A stretch of 64,000 nt of DNA from a virus, in IMG/VR virus record IMGVR_UViG_3300017917_004176, positions 28,172-92,171 of that record. The stretch is one strand, 5' to 3'. The notes under the pieces are model-generated. The model worked only from the letters and a program-made list of their open reading frames with translations. It searched no databases and was not told the DNA's origin. Position 1 is the first letter of the stretch, and the number at the start of each line of letters is the position of its first letter. Positions 43,982 through 51,677 of this stretch are shown here, piece by piece. A program made the position numbers and the translations under genes.

Positions 43982-45231
43982 TATGAAACCACTCCTTGTT
44001 TTCTATCATCTATAAATTTAAAAAACTCTGAATAAACAGTTGCGTCAATCTTTGCTTCGTGTAAAATATTACTATAATTCCCTTCTTTTTTTTGTGTAAA
44101 ATAAATTACTGGTAAAGGCTTATTTCCTTTTTTTGCTGCAAATTCATTCAATAAATCATGTAAAAAATAAAATCTAGCTTTTATTTTTTTTACTCCTGCT
44201 ATTTCATCATATCCAACTTTTATAAAAGAGAGGGGTGGATTTTGATATCCTAAAAAAATTAAATCTGCCAATGTTCTAGTTGCAGCCTGCCTATAATAAA
44301 AACCGACTCCTTCTTTTGCTTCATTGAAAGCCAAAAAGACAATCTTTCTCAAATCTTCTTGATGCTCTTTTTTTCCTCCAAAAAGGCGATTTAATCTAAG
44401 AGAGCCAACTAATGATGTAGTTGATCCTTGTCCAAAATAAGCTTTTATACTTAAACCAAAAGCACTAGTCATATTTGATTTTTTAATTTTTGCATAAAAA
44501 TCGGATTTAGAATCAGATGTTCCAGCTTGAAGAAAAAAATCTTTACCAGAAAGTTGTAAAGATTTTTCTGCAAATGCTCTATCTAAATGAGATATTATTG
44601 CATTTAAAACTATTAATTCAAAAGATGTTCCATAAAATTTATTAAAGGCCCCTTTTAAAGAACCTTGAATTTGACTTTTAGAATATTTTGTGTTTCCATG
44701 GACAGTTTTTTTAAGAAGATCGCTGTTTTTCATAAAATCTGAAAAAAGCTTCATCGATCCCTTGGTAACATTTGCTGCATTTTCAAGCTCACTAATAATT
44801 GTCTGTACCCCTATTGCTAAATCTTTTTTTGATATTTTTATATCATCAGAAAAATTTTCTAAATCCCTTTCTACTATAGATCTAACATTTATAAAATTAT
44901 TTAATGAAATTTGATTATTTGAAAAAAAATCTTCAAGAAGTGAATTCATTTCTAACTGAATTTCTGCTAATCTAAATTCTAATTCTGTATCTGAAAATCC
45001 ATAGACTTCTTTAGTTATTTGTCTATATCTGTAAGCTAGAATTGCATATGGATCTTGACCCTTTGGTGCCGTCTCCATATCAAATTGACCATTTGCAACC
45101 CCATAAACTTCACGACCTGATTTTGTGGTTTCAAAACGATGAAAATCTCTTTTTAAAATAATATATTTAGACTGTAAATCGACTTCGTTCTTTAAGCTAT
45201 CAATATCAACATTATTTTTAAATTTTTTCAT
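43981..45231 (-). CDS. PD-(D/E)XK nuclease-like protein of unknown role in the tail operon
   Basis: The 416-residue protein is not a recognised tail component. Its middle has the order expected of a restriction-endonuclease fold: an N-terminal helix with a glutamate (YGTSFELIVLNAI), an acidic strand (SDSKSDFYAKIKK), then a strand with S-x-K (FGLSIKAYFG). That is E...D...SxK. The flanking regions are helical. It sits between the tail chaperone and tape measure genes, behind a strong terminator, and overlaps the tape measure start by one base. It could be a virion nuclease or an inserted selfish gene, or the motif could be chance. The fold assignment is inference. Confidence 0.45.
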   Translation of the reverse strand: MKKFKNNVDIDSLKNEVDLQSKYIILKRDFHRFETTKSGREVYGVANGQFDMETAPKGQDPYAILAYRYRQITKEVYGFSDTELEFRLAEIQLEMNSLLEDFFSNNQISLNNFINVRSIVERDLENFSDDIKISKKDLAIGVQTIISELENAANVTKGSMKLFSDFMKNSDLLKKTVHGNTKYSKSQIQGSLKGAFNKFYGTSFELIVLNAIISHLDRAFAEKSLQLSGKDFFLQAGTSDSKSDFYAKIKKSNMTSAFGLSIKAYFGQGSTTSLVGSLRLNRLFGGKKEHQEDLRKIVFLAFNEAKEGVGFYYRQAATRTLADLIFLGYQNPPLSFIKVGYDEIAGVKKIKARFYFLHDLLNEFAAKKGNKPLPVIYFTQKKEGNYSNILHEAKIDATVYSEFFKFIDDRKQGVVS

Positions 45232-45261
45232 TATCTAACACATCCTTTTTCTCTATAAAAT

Positions 45262-45294
45262 AAAAAAAACCCTCTTGTTTAATAAACAAGAGGG
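45262..45294 (-). terminator. Intrinsic terminator after the tail chaperone gene
   Basis: On the - strand CCCTCTTGTTTA pairs with its complement around a tight loop and is followed by a run of eight T. It lies between the chaperone and the nuclease-like gene, so downstream late genes may depend on partial read-through. Confidence 0.88.
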
Positions 45295-45303
45295 GAAGCT
45301 TTT

Positions 45304-45804
45304 TTATTCTTTTTGGCCAAGATCAAGATTCAATGAATCTGGAGTATCTCCAAGTAGATTATCTAAATTTGAATCTCTTAAAAATTCTTGAACCGAATCT
45401 AATGTTTGAAGAGTATATCCAAAAGATCTATAGTATTCATTTAAATTATTAGCATGAATACTTGCTTCATTGAATAAATATTCATATTCTGCTTGGGGCA
45501 TATTTTCAATTACTAAATCAATTAATCCATTTGTTTGTAATAAATCAAATACTCCCAAAATATTTTCTTTTTCATCTTCTGTAAATTCAATATTTGTATA
45601 ATTTTCTACAATTAAAAGATGTAGATATGCATCCATTAACACTCGAGAAATAACATTTTCTACTTGCGCACCAGTTGTTGCCATAATTACAATTGCATGT
45701 TTATCTCGAACTGGTAAGTATTGCTTAACCAAAACTTCCTTATCACCAAATAAAAATTTTACATCCGTTGTTTTTAATTCTAATTTTAAGTCTTTAAATT
45801 CCAT
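45304..45804 (-). CDS. Probable tail assembly chaperone
   Basis: The 166-residue acidic protein directly follows the major tail protein and lies just before the tape measure region, the standard place for tail assembly chaperones. It has their usual character: a short beta N-terminus and a helical acidic body (FTEDEKENILGVFDLLQTNG). Many such genes make a longer second product by -1 frameshifting; no obvious slippery site and second frame was found here. It has its own promoter and an AGGAGG ribosome site, and ends at a strong terminator. The assignment is by position. Confidence 0.6.
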   Translation of the reverse strand: MEFKDLKLELKTTDVKFLFGDKEVLVKQYLPVRDKHAIVIMATTGAQVENVISRVLMDAYLHLLIVENYTNIEFTEDEKENILGVFDLLQTNGLIDLVIENMPQAEYEYLFNEASIHANNLNEYYRSFGYTLQTLDSVQEFLRDSNLDNLLGDTPDSLNLDLGQKE

Positions 45805-45827
45805 TTTTAATTCCTCCTTATATTCTT

Positions 45828-45856
45828 ATTATATCACATTATCTAAAAAAAGTCAA
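45828..45856 (-). promoter_or_regulatory. Promoter for the tail chaperone gene
   Basis: On the - strand TTGACT (45856-45851), a 17-base spacer and TATAAT (45833-45828), with TGA before the -10. It lies directly behind the terminator of the tail tube gene. Confidence 0.85.
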
Positions 45857-45857
45857 C

Positions 45858-45883
45858 AAAAAAAAGGGAGCCCGAAGGCTCCC
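45858..45883 (-). terminator. Intrinsic terminator after the major tail protein
   Basis: On the - strand GGGAGCC TTCG GGCTCCC (7-bp stem with a stable TTCG loop) is followed by eight T. The next promoter's -35 starts at once, so the pair acts as a terminator-promoter switch. Confidence 0.92.
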
Positions 45884-45888
45884 AGTTA

Positions 45889-47016
45889 TTAGATATTTGA
45901 TGTAGAATTTTTATCAAAAATATCTAAAGTAAACAATACTTTTTTCGTTGAGTCAAAACGAGTAGGCGCTGGGAACGCATCTAAAGTAAATGTAAATGTA
46001 GATGGGTCGCCAGTAGGAGCCATTGTAAACGTAAAGTTAGATTGAATTTTTGCTTTAGGAATTGTAAATTGAGCAGGATAATCTTTTCCATCTAAGCCAC
46101 GGAATAGAGTATTTGCTTCAACATAGTAGTAACCAGCAAATTTGCCTGCAGAAATTTCCAATTGTTTTGCTTTTGTTTGAACATAAAAATCAACTAAAAC
46201 ACTATCTCCAGCAACTAATCCAGCAGTAGCAATATCTCCAATTTTTAAAACTCCGCCAGTGTAACTAAATTTAGCATTTGTTAAATCAATTAAAGAATCA
46301 ATATCTCCATCTTCAGTTAATTTCATCAACTTAATATATGTTGAATTTAAATAAGTAGAAGGAATTGTAATAGGAGCTTCTACTGTTGATAATGTAGAAA
46401 TGTTAACTGTAACTTCGAACTCAGCACTAAGCTCAGCAATTTTTGCAGTTGACCATACAGGAGCAGTAGCGCCTGGAGCCAGTACTTTGAAACCGATAGA
46501 TGAAGTTCCAGCTGCTGTTAGTTCAAAAGTACCATTATAAGCAGTATTTCCAGTGACTCCACTAATAATAACAGAATCTCCTATTTTATAAGTTTGTGAT
46601 GGTTGAGCTGCAAAAGTTAAAACAACATTATAGTCTTCTCCATCTGCAGTAACAGCTCCACTTAAAACAGAAACAAGTGCTTCTCCAGCAATATTTGACT
46701 TTTCAGTTAAGTGAAGATTTGCTGTGTCATTTCCAAATAAATCTGCGCCTGAAAGAGCTGCAAAAGTATAAGGAGTCATTAATGCGTCTTCAAATGTAAA
46801 TGTAACTGTTTTGTCTCCGTCCCAAGCTAGTAAACGAGGATTTCCACGTCCACCTTGAGCATAAACTGTAGCAACTGCACCTTCAACTGTCGAAGTTTTT
46901 GCAGAATCAAAGAAAAGAATAGGATCATAAATATCATATGTAGCAGTTCCTAATCTTTGGTTGTCTGCACTAGCTTTAAAAACGATATCTGTAATTTCAC
47001 GAACACCAAACTTCAT
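45889..47016 (-). CDS. Major tail (tube) protein
   Basis: The 375-residue protein has N-terminal features of Gram-positive phage tail tube proteins: FDSAKTSTVEGAVATVYAQG and PRLLAWDGDKTVTFTFEDAL, followed by PYTFAALSGADLF. The central insert (PSQTYKIGDSVIISGVTGN, YNGTFELTAAGTSSIGFKV) is another copy of the recurrent beta module, probably displayed on the tail surface. The C-terminal strands end APTRFDSTKKVLFTLDIF. Good codon adaptation and its own terminator fit an abundant structural protein. No sheath gene is adjacent, supporting a non-contractile tail. Confidence 0.85.
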   Translation of the reverse strand: MKFGVREITDIVFKASADNQRLGTATYDIYDPILFFDSAKTSTVEGAVATVYAQGGRGNPRLLAWDGDKTVTFTFEDALMTPYTFAALSGADLFGNDTANLHLTEKSNIAGEALVSVLSGAVTADGEDYNVVLTFAAQPSQTYKIGDSVIISGVTGNTAYNGTFELTAAGTSSIGFKVLAPGATAPVWSTAKIAELSAEFEVTVNISTLSTVEAPITIPSTYLNSTYIKLMKLTEDGDIDSLIDLTNAKFSYTGGVLKIGDIATAGLVAGDSVLVDFYVQTKAKQLEISAGKFAGYYYVEANTLFRGLDGKDYPAQFTIPKAKIQSNFTFTMAPTGDPSTFTFTLDAFPAPTRFDSTKKVLFTLDIFDKNSTSNI

Positions 47017-47036
47017 TATTTTTCCTCCATGTCATT

Positions 47037-47759
47037 TTATATTTTTTTATACCAATCTACTAACTCTATATCTTCAGCTCCTTGCATCATAGCACTGATT
47101 TGGTTATTATAAGACTCATACATTCCAAATCTTTGTATTTGAACAAGAAATTGATAAAGAGTAAAATTTTCCAAGTCTTTTAAAGAATTGGAGTTGGAAC
47201 CAATTGCAAGAACACTAATTAAATTAGAAATTTTTGAATCTTCATTTTCTTTATCAGATTTAAGCTTAGAGATTTTCTCCTGTCTTTTTTTAAGTTTTTC
47301 TGCTATTTTTTCCGCTGCAGAATTTGCAGGATTATATTTATCTAAGTCTGCACCCAATTTAAAAATTTGCTTAAAGATTTCTTTTAATAAAGAAAAACCT
47401 TCTTGATTAATTATACATTCTTGTCCTGAGCTCAGAGTTATTTTTATTTCATCTTGAAAAAATAAAATTGAGTCCAAGTCATCTATGCATAATTGAAAAA
47501 GCGCAACAACATCCAATCTCATTGATTCAGCAACCGAAAGAAAAAATAAAAAAACTTCTAGGTCACTTATTTCTGATTCATGAAATTCTTCTGGCAAAGC
47601 TTTTTTTGTAATTAAAAAATAAGCCAAAGAGGTATAAAATCTATCTTCTCCAATTGCGGCTATATCTTTTAATGTGGGTTGGTTTATAGTAAGCCCTAAT
47701 GAAGGAATTGATATTGGAACTCCCATTATTAAAGTTAGTTTATCTATAATCATAAACAT
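47037..47759 (-). CDS. Tail-region protein of unknown function
   Basis: The 240-residue protein starts with GVPISIPSLGLTINQPTLKDIAAIGEDRFYTSL, a pattern I recall from phage minor tail or chaperone-type proteins (qPTlkEI...GE). The C-terminal half is a charged coiled coil (AEKIAEKLKKRQEKISKLK) ending ELVDWYKKI. It lies between a putative tail terminator and the tail tube gene. The start is not certain: the first ATG (47759) overlaps the upstream gene by 20 bases and lacks a clear ribosome site, and M12 is an alternative. It may be a structural or assembly protein. Confidence 0.5.
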   Translation of the reverse strand: MFMIIDKLTLIMGVPISIPSLGLTINQPTLKDIAAIGEDRFYTSLAYFLITKKALPEEFHESEISDLEVFLFFLSVAESMRLDVVALFQLCIDDLDSILFFQDEIKITLSSGQECIINQEGFSLLKEIFKQIFKLGADLDKYNPANSAAEKIAEKLKKRQEKISKLKSDKENEDSKISNLISVLAIGSNSNSLKDLENFTLYQFLVQIQRFGMYESYNNQISAMMQGAEDIELVDWYKKI

Positions 47760-48270
47760 TATACATCATAGTATATCCAACTAAATTTTCATTAATCAAA
47801 AGAGAAGTTGAACCGGCAAAATTAATAGGTCCCGAACTTCTTAATTTTGACATGTTGAAAATACTATTTAGCTCACTCATAATTTTATATGGTCTTAACA
47901 TATAATCGTCCATAACCCAAGTTTTTGAGTAGCACAGCACATCAAAAGATATTGTGAATTGAATATAAACATTATCATCTTGATTATTTGGAAAAAATCT
48001 ATCAAATTGAATTATAATCATATTTGTAGTATCCTGATCTTTTTCTATTGTTGGAACAACTTTAATATTTTTTCCGATTAATGCAGACTTTTGTTCTGGT
48101 GTTAAATTTGGTCTTGATAGTGCATCTGGACCATCATAATATAAAAGCTTACAAATATTATCATTTTTAATAATTTTATTCATTATTATTTGTAAATCCA
48201 CAGCCAAGCTTGTGAAATTACCAAATGGAGTTAAATTATTTCTTAAACCATCATTTGTATATATAGACAT
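47740..48270 (-). CDS. Putative tail terminator or head-tail joining protein
   Basis: The 176-residue alpha/beta protein is encoded just before the tail tube genes, the expected place for a tail terminator or head-tail joining protein. The sequence (YIQFTISFDVLCYSKTWVMDDYMLRPYKIMSELN) has the beta-strand then helix pattern of SPP1 gp17-like proteins. No motif is decisive, so the name rests on order: connector genes upstream, tube downstream. It has a strong ribosome site (AAAGGAGG). Confidence 0.45.
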   Translation of the reverse strand: MSIYTNDGLRNNLTPFGNFTSLAVDLQIIMNKIIKNDNICKLLYYDGPDALSRPNLTPEQKSALIGKNIKVVPTIEKDQDTTNMIIIQFDRFFPNNQDDNVYIQFTISFDVLCYSKTWVMDDYMLRPYKIMSELNSIFNMSKLRSSGPINFAGSTSLLINENLVGYTMMYNVYDYR

Positions 48271-48288
48271 ATAAAACCTCCTTTTTCT

Positions 48289-49587
48289 CTATCCTATTAA
48301 AGTAGTAACTTTAATAGTTTTTGTTGCTTCTGTGGCTGTCATAGAATCAATAAATTTAAGTTGAATCTCTCCTAATTTTTTAGGCTTTAAAATAATTGAG
48401 TTAGATGTAAATGAAACTGTATCTGCATATCCAACTGGAGATATAGTCCAAATTCCATCTGGTGCAGGCTGAGCTATTCCATTTATAAATTTTTCTATAA
48501 TATAAGTTTGCTGCAAACCTTCTCTTATTTTTTCTGATCCTTCAATTTGGTAAACTATTGTGTCTTCTATGCCAGCTTCAATAGAGATAGTATATGTAAA
48601 TTCTGGTGGGTAGCCCACCACAGAAATTTTAACTTCATATTCTCCTTCTTCATTAAAAATATGAGGAAGCTCAATTTGAAGCTCATCATTTACATAGACT
48701 CTGTAGTTTGCAGAATTAACAGTTTCTAATTTGCCATCTTTATAAAAAATAAATTCAGATGGATTGATTTGATATCCAATATCTGCTATTTCTGGAATTC
48801 CAGAATTCAGTGTGTACTTACTTCTTATTAAAACATCGGCTATAGCTTCTGCTTCATTATCTGTATAATTATCAAGCATTGTCTCAGTCAATGAAATTCT
48901 AATTAAATCTGGATTACTCATATCATCTTGCGTACTTATGTACCAAGGAAGTCCAGCTAAAATTAATCGCTTATATCTTTTTAAAAACTGAGATCCAGCA
49001 GTTTTTCCAACAAATAACTCTGCTTTTTGCTCGCCTTCGTCAACAACAAGATTATTTTCTTCACCAAAGCCACGCATTTTTTCATCAGGACCTTTTACAA
49101 CAACCCATTGCTGATAAATGTTTCCATTATCATCTGTCCATTTTAAAATATAATTTGCGCGCTCCATAATCCCAGAAAAATAAGCTTTTTGTGAATAGTC
49201 TTGGCTCATAACTAAATATTTATAATCAGTTCTAAACCAATCTATTGTATTTCCTACGTGAACATTAGACTGAAAGGGCATGGAAAGTTTTCGTTTATCA
49301 GAATCAAATTTACTGTCCATTTCAAATACTAACGCCAACCATTCTATTCCATCATTTGCTTCGACTATTCCAACTTTTTCTGAGCTGTAACTATTATTGA
49401 GCGCATCAAGAAAAGATTGCTCCATATCTTGAATGGCATTTTGAGTGGAGTCTCCAGTAAAACCTTCTTTAATTAAACGTCTTTTATAAAGATCCACGCA
49501 TTCAACCGCGCTATCAGTAAATATATTAGGATCTGTGCCAGTAGTTTTTTGCGCACCTTTTGTATAAGGCAAACAATTGTCTTGCAT
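48289..49587 (-). CDS. Structural protein with Ig-like C-terminus, head-tail connector region
   Basis: In this 432-residue protein, residues ~1-240 form a mixed domain with an aromatic, beta-rich core (IEWLALVFEMDSKFDSDKRKL, VHVGNTIDWFRTDYKYLVMSQDYSQK). These resemble head-closure (SPP1 gp16-like) proteins by order and pattern. Residues ~320-432 form an Ig-like or BIG domain (YEVKISVVGYPPEFTYTI, LKPKKLGEIQLKFID). Such surface Ig domains are common on phage virions and bind loosely to carbohydrates. It starts inside the stop of the 100-aa gene (TAATG). Confidence 0.55.
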   Translation of the reverse strand: MQDNCLPYTKGAQKTTGTDPNIFTDSAVECVDLYKRRLIKEGFTGDSTQNAIQDMEQSFLDALNNSYSSEKVGIVEANDGIEWLALVFEMDSKFDSDKRKLSMPFQSNVHVGNTIDWFRTDYKYLVMSQDYSQKAYFSGIMERANYILKWTDDNGNIYQQWVVVKGPDEKMRGFGEENNLVVDEGEQKAELFVGKTAGSQFLKRYKRLILAGLPWYISTQDDMSNPDLIRISLTETMLDNYTDNEAEAIADVLIRSKYTLNSGIPEIADIGYQINPSEFIFYKDGKLETVNSANYRVYVNDELQIELPHIFNEEGEYEVKISVVGYPPEFTYTISIEAGIEDTIVYQIEGSEKIREGLQQTYIIEKFINGIAQPAPDGIWTISPVGYADTVSFTSNSIILKPKKLGEIQLKFIDSMTATEATKTIKVTTLIG

Positions 49588-49889
49588 TAGCGCTCCTCCA
49601 TTCCATCAAGAATAGAAAGAACTTCAAAAATAGTTTTTCGATAAACCAAAAAATCTAATTCTGTTTTTATTGCTTCTAATTTAGAAATAATAGAAATGAG
49701 GGCTACCATATTAGTTAACTTTTTTAGACCAGATAGTTCTAAAACTATTGTATCTAAATGTTTTTTCCAATCAGCGCCCTCTTCTCTTAAAGGCAATAAT
49801 TTAAAAATATCATTTTTTGTTTTTCTTAAATATTGATTCCAATCTTTATGCTCAATTTCTAATCCATATTTTGCCTTAATCAACTGCAT
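49587..49889 (-). CDS. Hypothetical small helical protein
   Basis: The 100-residue, mainly helical protein (GLEIEHKDWNQYLRKTKNDIFKLLP, LISIISKLEAIKTELDFLVYRK) overlaps the previous gene's end by 14 bases and the next gene by one base, so it is tightly coupled to both. The family is not recognised. In this position siphophages often encode a small head-completion or connector protein, which is a possible role. Confidence 0.5.
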   Translation of the reverse strand: MQLIKAKYGLEIEHKDWNQYLRKTKNDIFKLLPLREEGADWKKHLDTIVLELSGLKKLTNMVALISIISKLEAIKTELDFLVYRKTIFEVLSILDGMEER

Positions 49890-50934
49890 CGACTTTCAAC
49901 CCCCTTGGATTAGCAAGAGTTCCTGTTCCTTCACGAGGCCCAAGACCAAGCGCTAATTCTTGCTCTGGAGTTAAATTGCCTTTTTGATAAGGATCTAAAG
50001 TTGAGTAACCACCATAAACAGCACTTAACTCTTCAGTCCACCAAGCACCCCCATTAATAGGAGATCCAAATAACCAACCAGAACCGATAGTTGCCAAACG
50101 CCATCTTTCTGTAATAGCAGAGTTTGCTAAGCCACCATAATTTGGTTTTACTCTTCCATTAGGATCAATAGTTCTGCGCTGATAAAGTCTTTGCAATCTT
50201 TTTGCCTGTAAAAAGAAATTGTCTTTTGCCACAAGCAATTTTTGAATATGATTTGCCTGAGATGTAAATTGAAAATCTTTAGAAGAATATTTCATTCGAG
50301 TTAAATTTACTGTTGTAATTTGACGATTGAGCCACTCTACTAACATTAAATCCGCGAATATATTTATCTCTTCTATTGTTAAATCTACAAAAAACTTCCC
50401 ATATGAAACAACTGACCCATCTGCCGCAACCATACCAATGGCTTGCGTTGAGTAATCATATAATGCAAATTTTGGCCATTCAAACTGAGGTAATGCGTCC
50501 ATAAAAATAGACTCTAGGTTTTTAAAAGTGTCCTCTAGAGTCCATTCAAGATATAGATCATCAGTTACTTTGGATAAAAATCTACAATAGATTACATAAA
50601 AAGGGGTTCCAGGTTGTCTCACATAAGGAGTTTCAACAATTAAAACTTCACCTTCGTTATCTGTTGTTAATCTGAAAGCAGTGCCATCTGGAGACTCAAA
50701 CCAAATTCCAACATATTTTGGACTAGTTTGTTTTTCTGTGTCAACAGTATAGAGATTTCCATCATTATCCACTCTTAAACTCCAAATAGAATTTAATTGT
50801 ATAGACCGAACTCCTGTTGGGGGATTCGTTTCTGGAATTACTATTTCTTCAACAACGGCTTCTCCAGCATCACTAACAGAAACATTAAATAAAGTAAGGT
50901 CAGGTGATTTTAAGTTTAAACTCTTAATGATCAC
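49876..50934 (-). CDS. Structural protein, probable neck or head-completion protein
   Basis: The 352-residue protein has an N-terminal beta region (IWSLRVDNDGNLYTVDTEKQ and KYVGIWFESPDGTAFRL, displayed-domain-like). A helical middle follows (FFVDLTIEEINIFADLMLVEWLNRQITTVNL). The C-terminal part has RLYQRRTIDPNGRVK and GWLFGSPINGGAWWTEELS. I do not recognise the family. It lies after the major capsid and a small capsid-region gene, and before small connector genes. No enzyme motif is seen. Confidence 0.5.
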   Translation of the reverse strand: MIIKSLNLKSPDLTLFNVSVSDAGEAVVEEIVIPETNPPTGVRSIQLNSIWSLRVDNDGNLYTVDTEKQTSPKYVGIWFESPDGTAFRLTTDNEGEVLIVETPYVRQPGTPFYVIYCRFLSKVTDDLYLEWTLEDTFKNLESIFMDALPQFEWPKFALYDYSTQAIGMVAADGSVVSYGKFFVDLTIEEINIFADLMLVEWLNRQITTVNLTRMKYSSKDFQFTSQANHIQKLLVAKDNFFLQAKRLQRLYQRRTIDPNGRVKPNYGGLANSAITERWRLATIGSGWLFGSPINGGAWWTEELSAVYGGYSTLDPYQKGNLTPEQELALGLGPREGTGTLANPRGLKVDAVD

Positions 50935-50953
50935 TATAATACCTCCTTTTTTA

Positions 50954-51577
50954 TTATTCTTCAGAAGGCTTTTGATTCTTTGGTTCTGAAGGTTTTAGTG
51001 CTTCAGCCTTTCTTTTTGGCTTAGATTCTGAAGTTTCGGTTTTTGGAGCTCCTGCTCTACGTTTAGGTGTAGGAGAAGCTTCTTTAGGTTGCTCGCTATT
51101 AGCTTCACGAATATTTTTAATATTCATGCGGAATAATTTATTAAAGAACTCCATTTTTTCTAAAGAATCAACTTCTACAATCGCAAAATGCTTAATCATA
51201 CTTGCTAGTCCTGTTGGACCAAATTCAAGAGCATCAAGAATTTGTTCTTGTGTTCCTGTTTTTACAAGACGACGAGCATCTTCTTCTGTATAAAGATATT
51301 CTGGGTCTAGTGGCAATTGTAGTGCCTCACGAACTTTATTATCTCTAATTTGAAGACGATTTGTTAAAAGAAATCTACCTCCAGGTGCATTTACTAATTG
51401 ATATAGTTCATGGAATGTTAAAATTTTTAACTCGCCTGGATTCCATCTTCGAGAAACTTGTGGATCATTTAATGCATATGCTGCACGACCTGCTCCAATA
51501 CACCATACTTTAACTTCTAAATCTGGAGTAATTTCTTCACCCAAAAAAGAATATGGATTTGCTTTAGTTATTGACAT
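50954..51577 (-). CDS. Capsid-region protein with K/P/E-rich tail
   Basis: In this 207-residue protein, the first ~150 residues are a globular, mixed domain (WCIGAGRAAYALNDPQVSRRW, PGGRFLLTNRLQIRD). The last ~55 are disordered and rich in K, P, E and S (KRRAGAPKTETSESKPKRKAE). It has its own promoter and follows the major capsid gene's terminator, so it can be expressed apart from it. The family is not recognised; similar genes near capsid genes encode head-associated proteins. The basic tail could contact DNA or the capsid interior. Confidence 0.5.
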   Translation of the reverse strand: MSITKANPYSFLGEEITPDLEVKVWCIGAGRAAYALNDPQVSRRWNPGELKILTFHELYQLVNAPGGRFLLTNRLQIRDNKVREALQLPLDPEYLYTEEDARRLVKTGTQEQILDALEFGPTGLASMIKHFAIVEVDSLEKMEFFNKLFRMNIKNIREANSEQPKEASPTPKRRAGAPKTETSESKPKRKAEALKPSEPKNQKPSEE

Positions 51578-51600
51578 TTTTAATATCCTCCTTTTACTCT

Positions 51601-51629
51601 ATTATATCATATTTTCAATAAAAAGTCAA
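51601..51629 (-). promoter_or_regulatory. Promoter after the major capsid gene
   Basis: On the - strand TTGACT (51629-51624), 17-base spacer, TATAAT (51606-51601), with TGA before the -10. It is nearly the twin of the promoter at 45.83 kb (same TTGACTTTTT start) and lies right behind the capsid terminator. Confidence 0.88.
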
Positions 51630-51630
51630 C

Positions 51631-51667
51631 AAAAAAATGGGAGGGGAGCAGTGCTCCTCACTCCCAT
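51631..51667 (-). terminator. Intrinsic terminator after the major capsid gene
   Basis: On the - strand ATGGGAG-TGA-GGAGC pairs with GCTCC-C-CTCCCAT over a 3-base loop, followed by seven T. It insulates the strongly expressed capsid gene from the next unit. Confidence 0.88.
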
Positions 51668-51677
51668 AAATTTAAAA

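Noticed and set aside
45304-45804. Programmed frameshift in the tail chaperone
   Set aside because: No clear slippery heptamer with an overlapping second frame was visible, and a terminator follows directly.
45889-49889. Contractile tail sheath
   Set aside because: No protein of sheath size and pattern lies next to the tail tube gene; the 432-aa protein has an Ig-like end and connector position instead.
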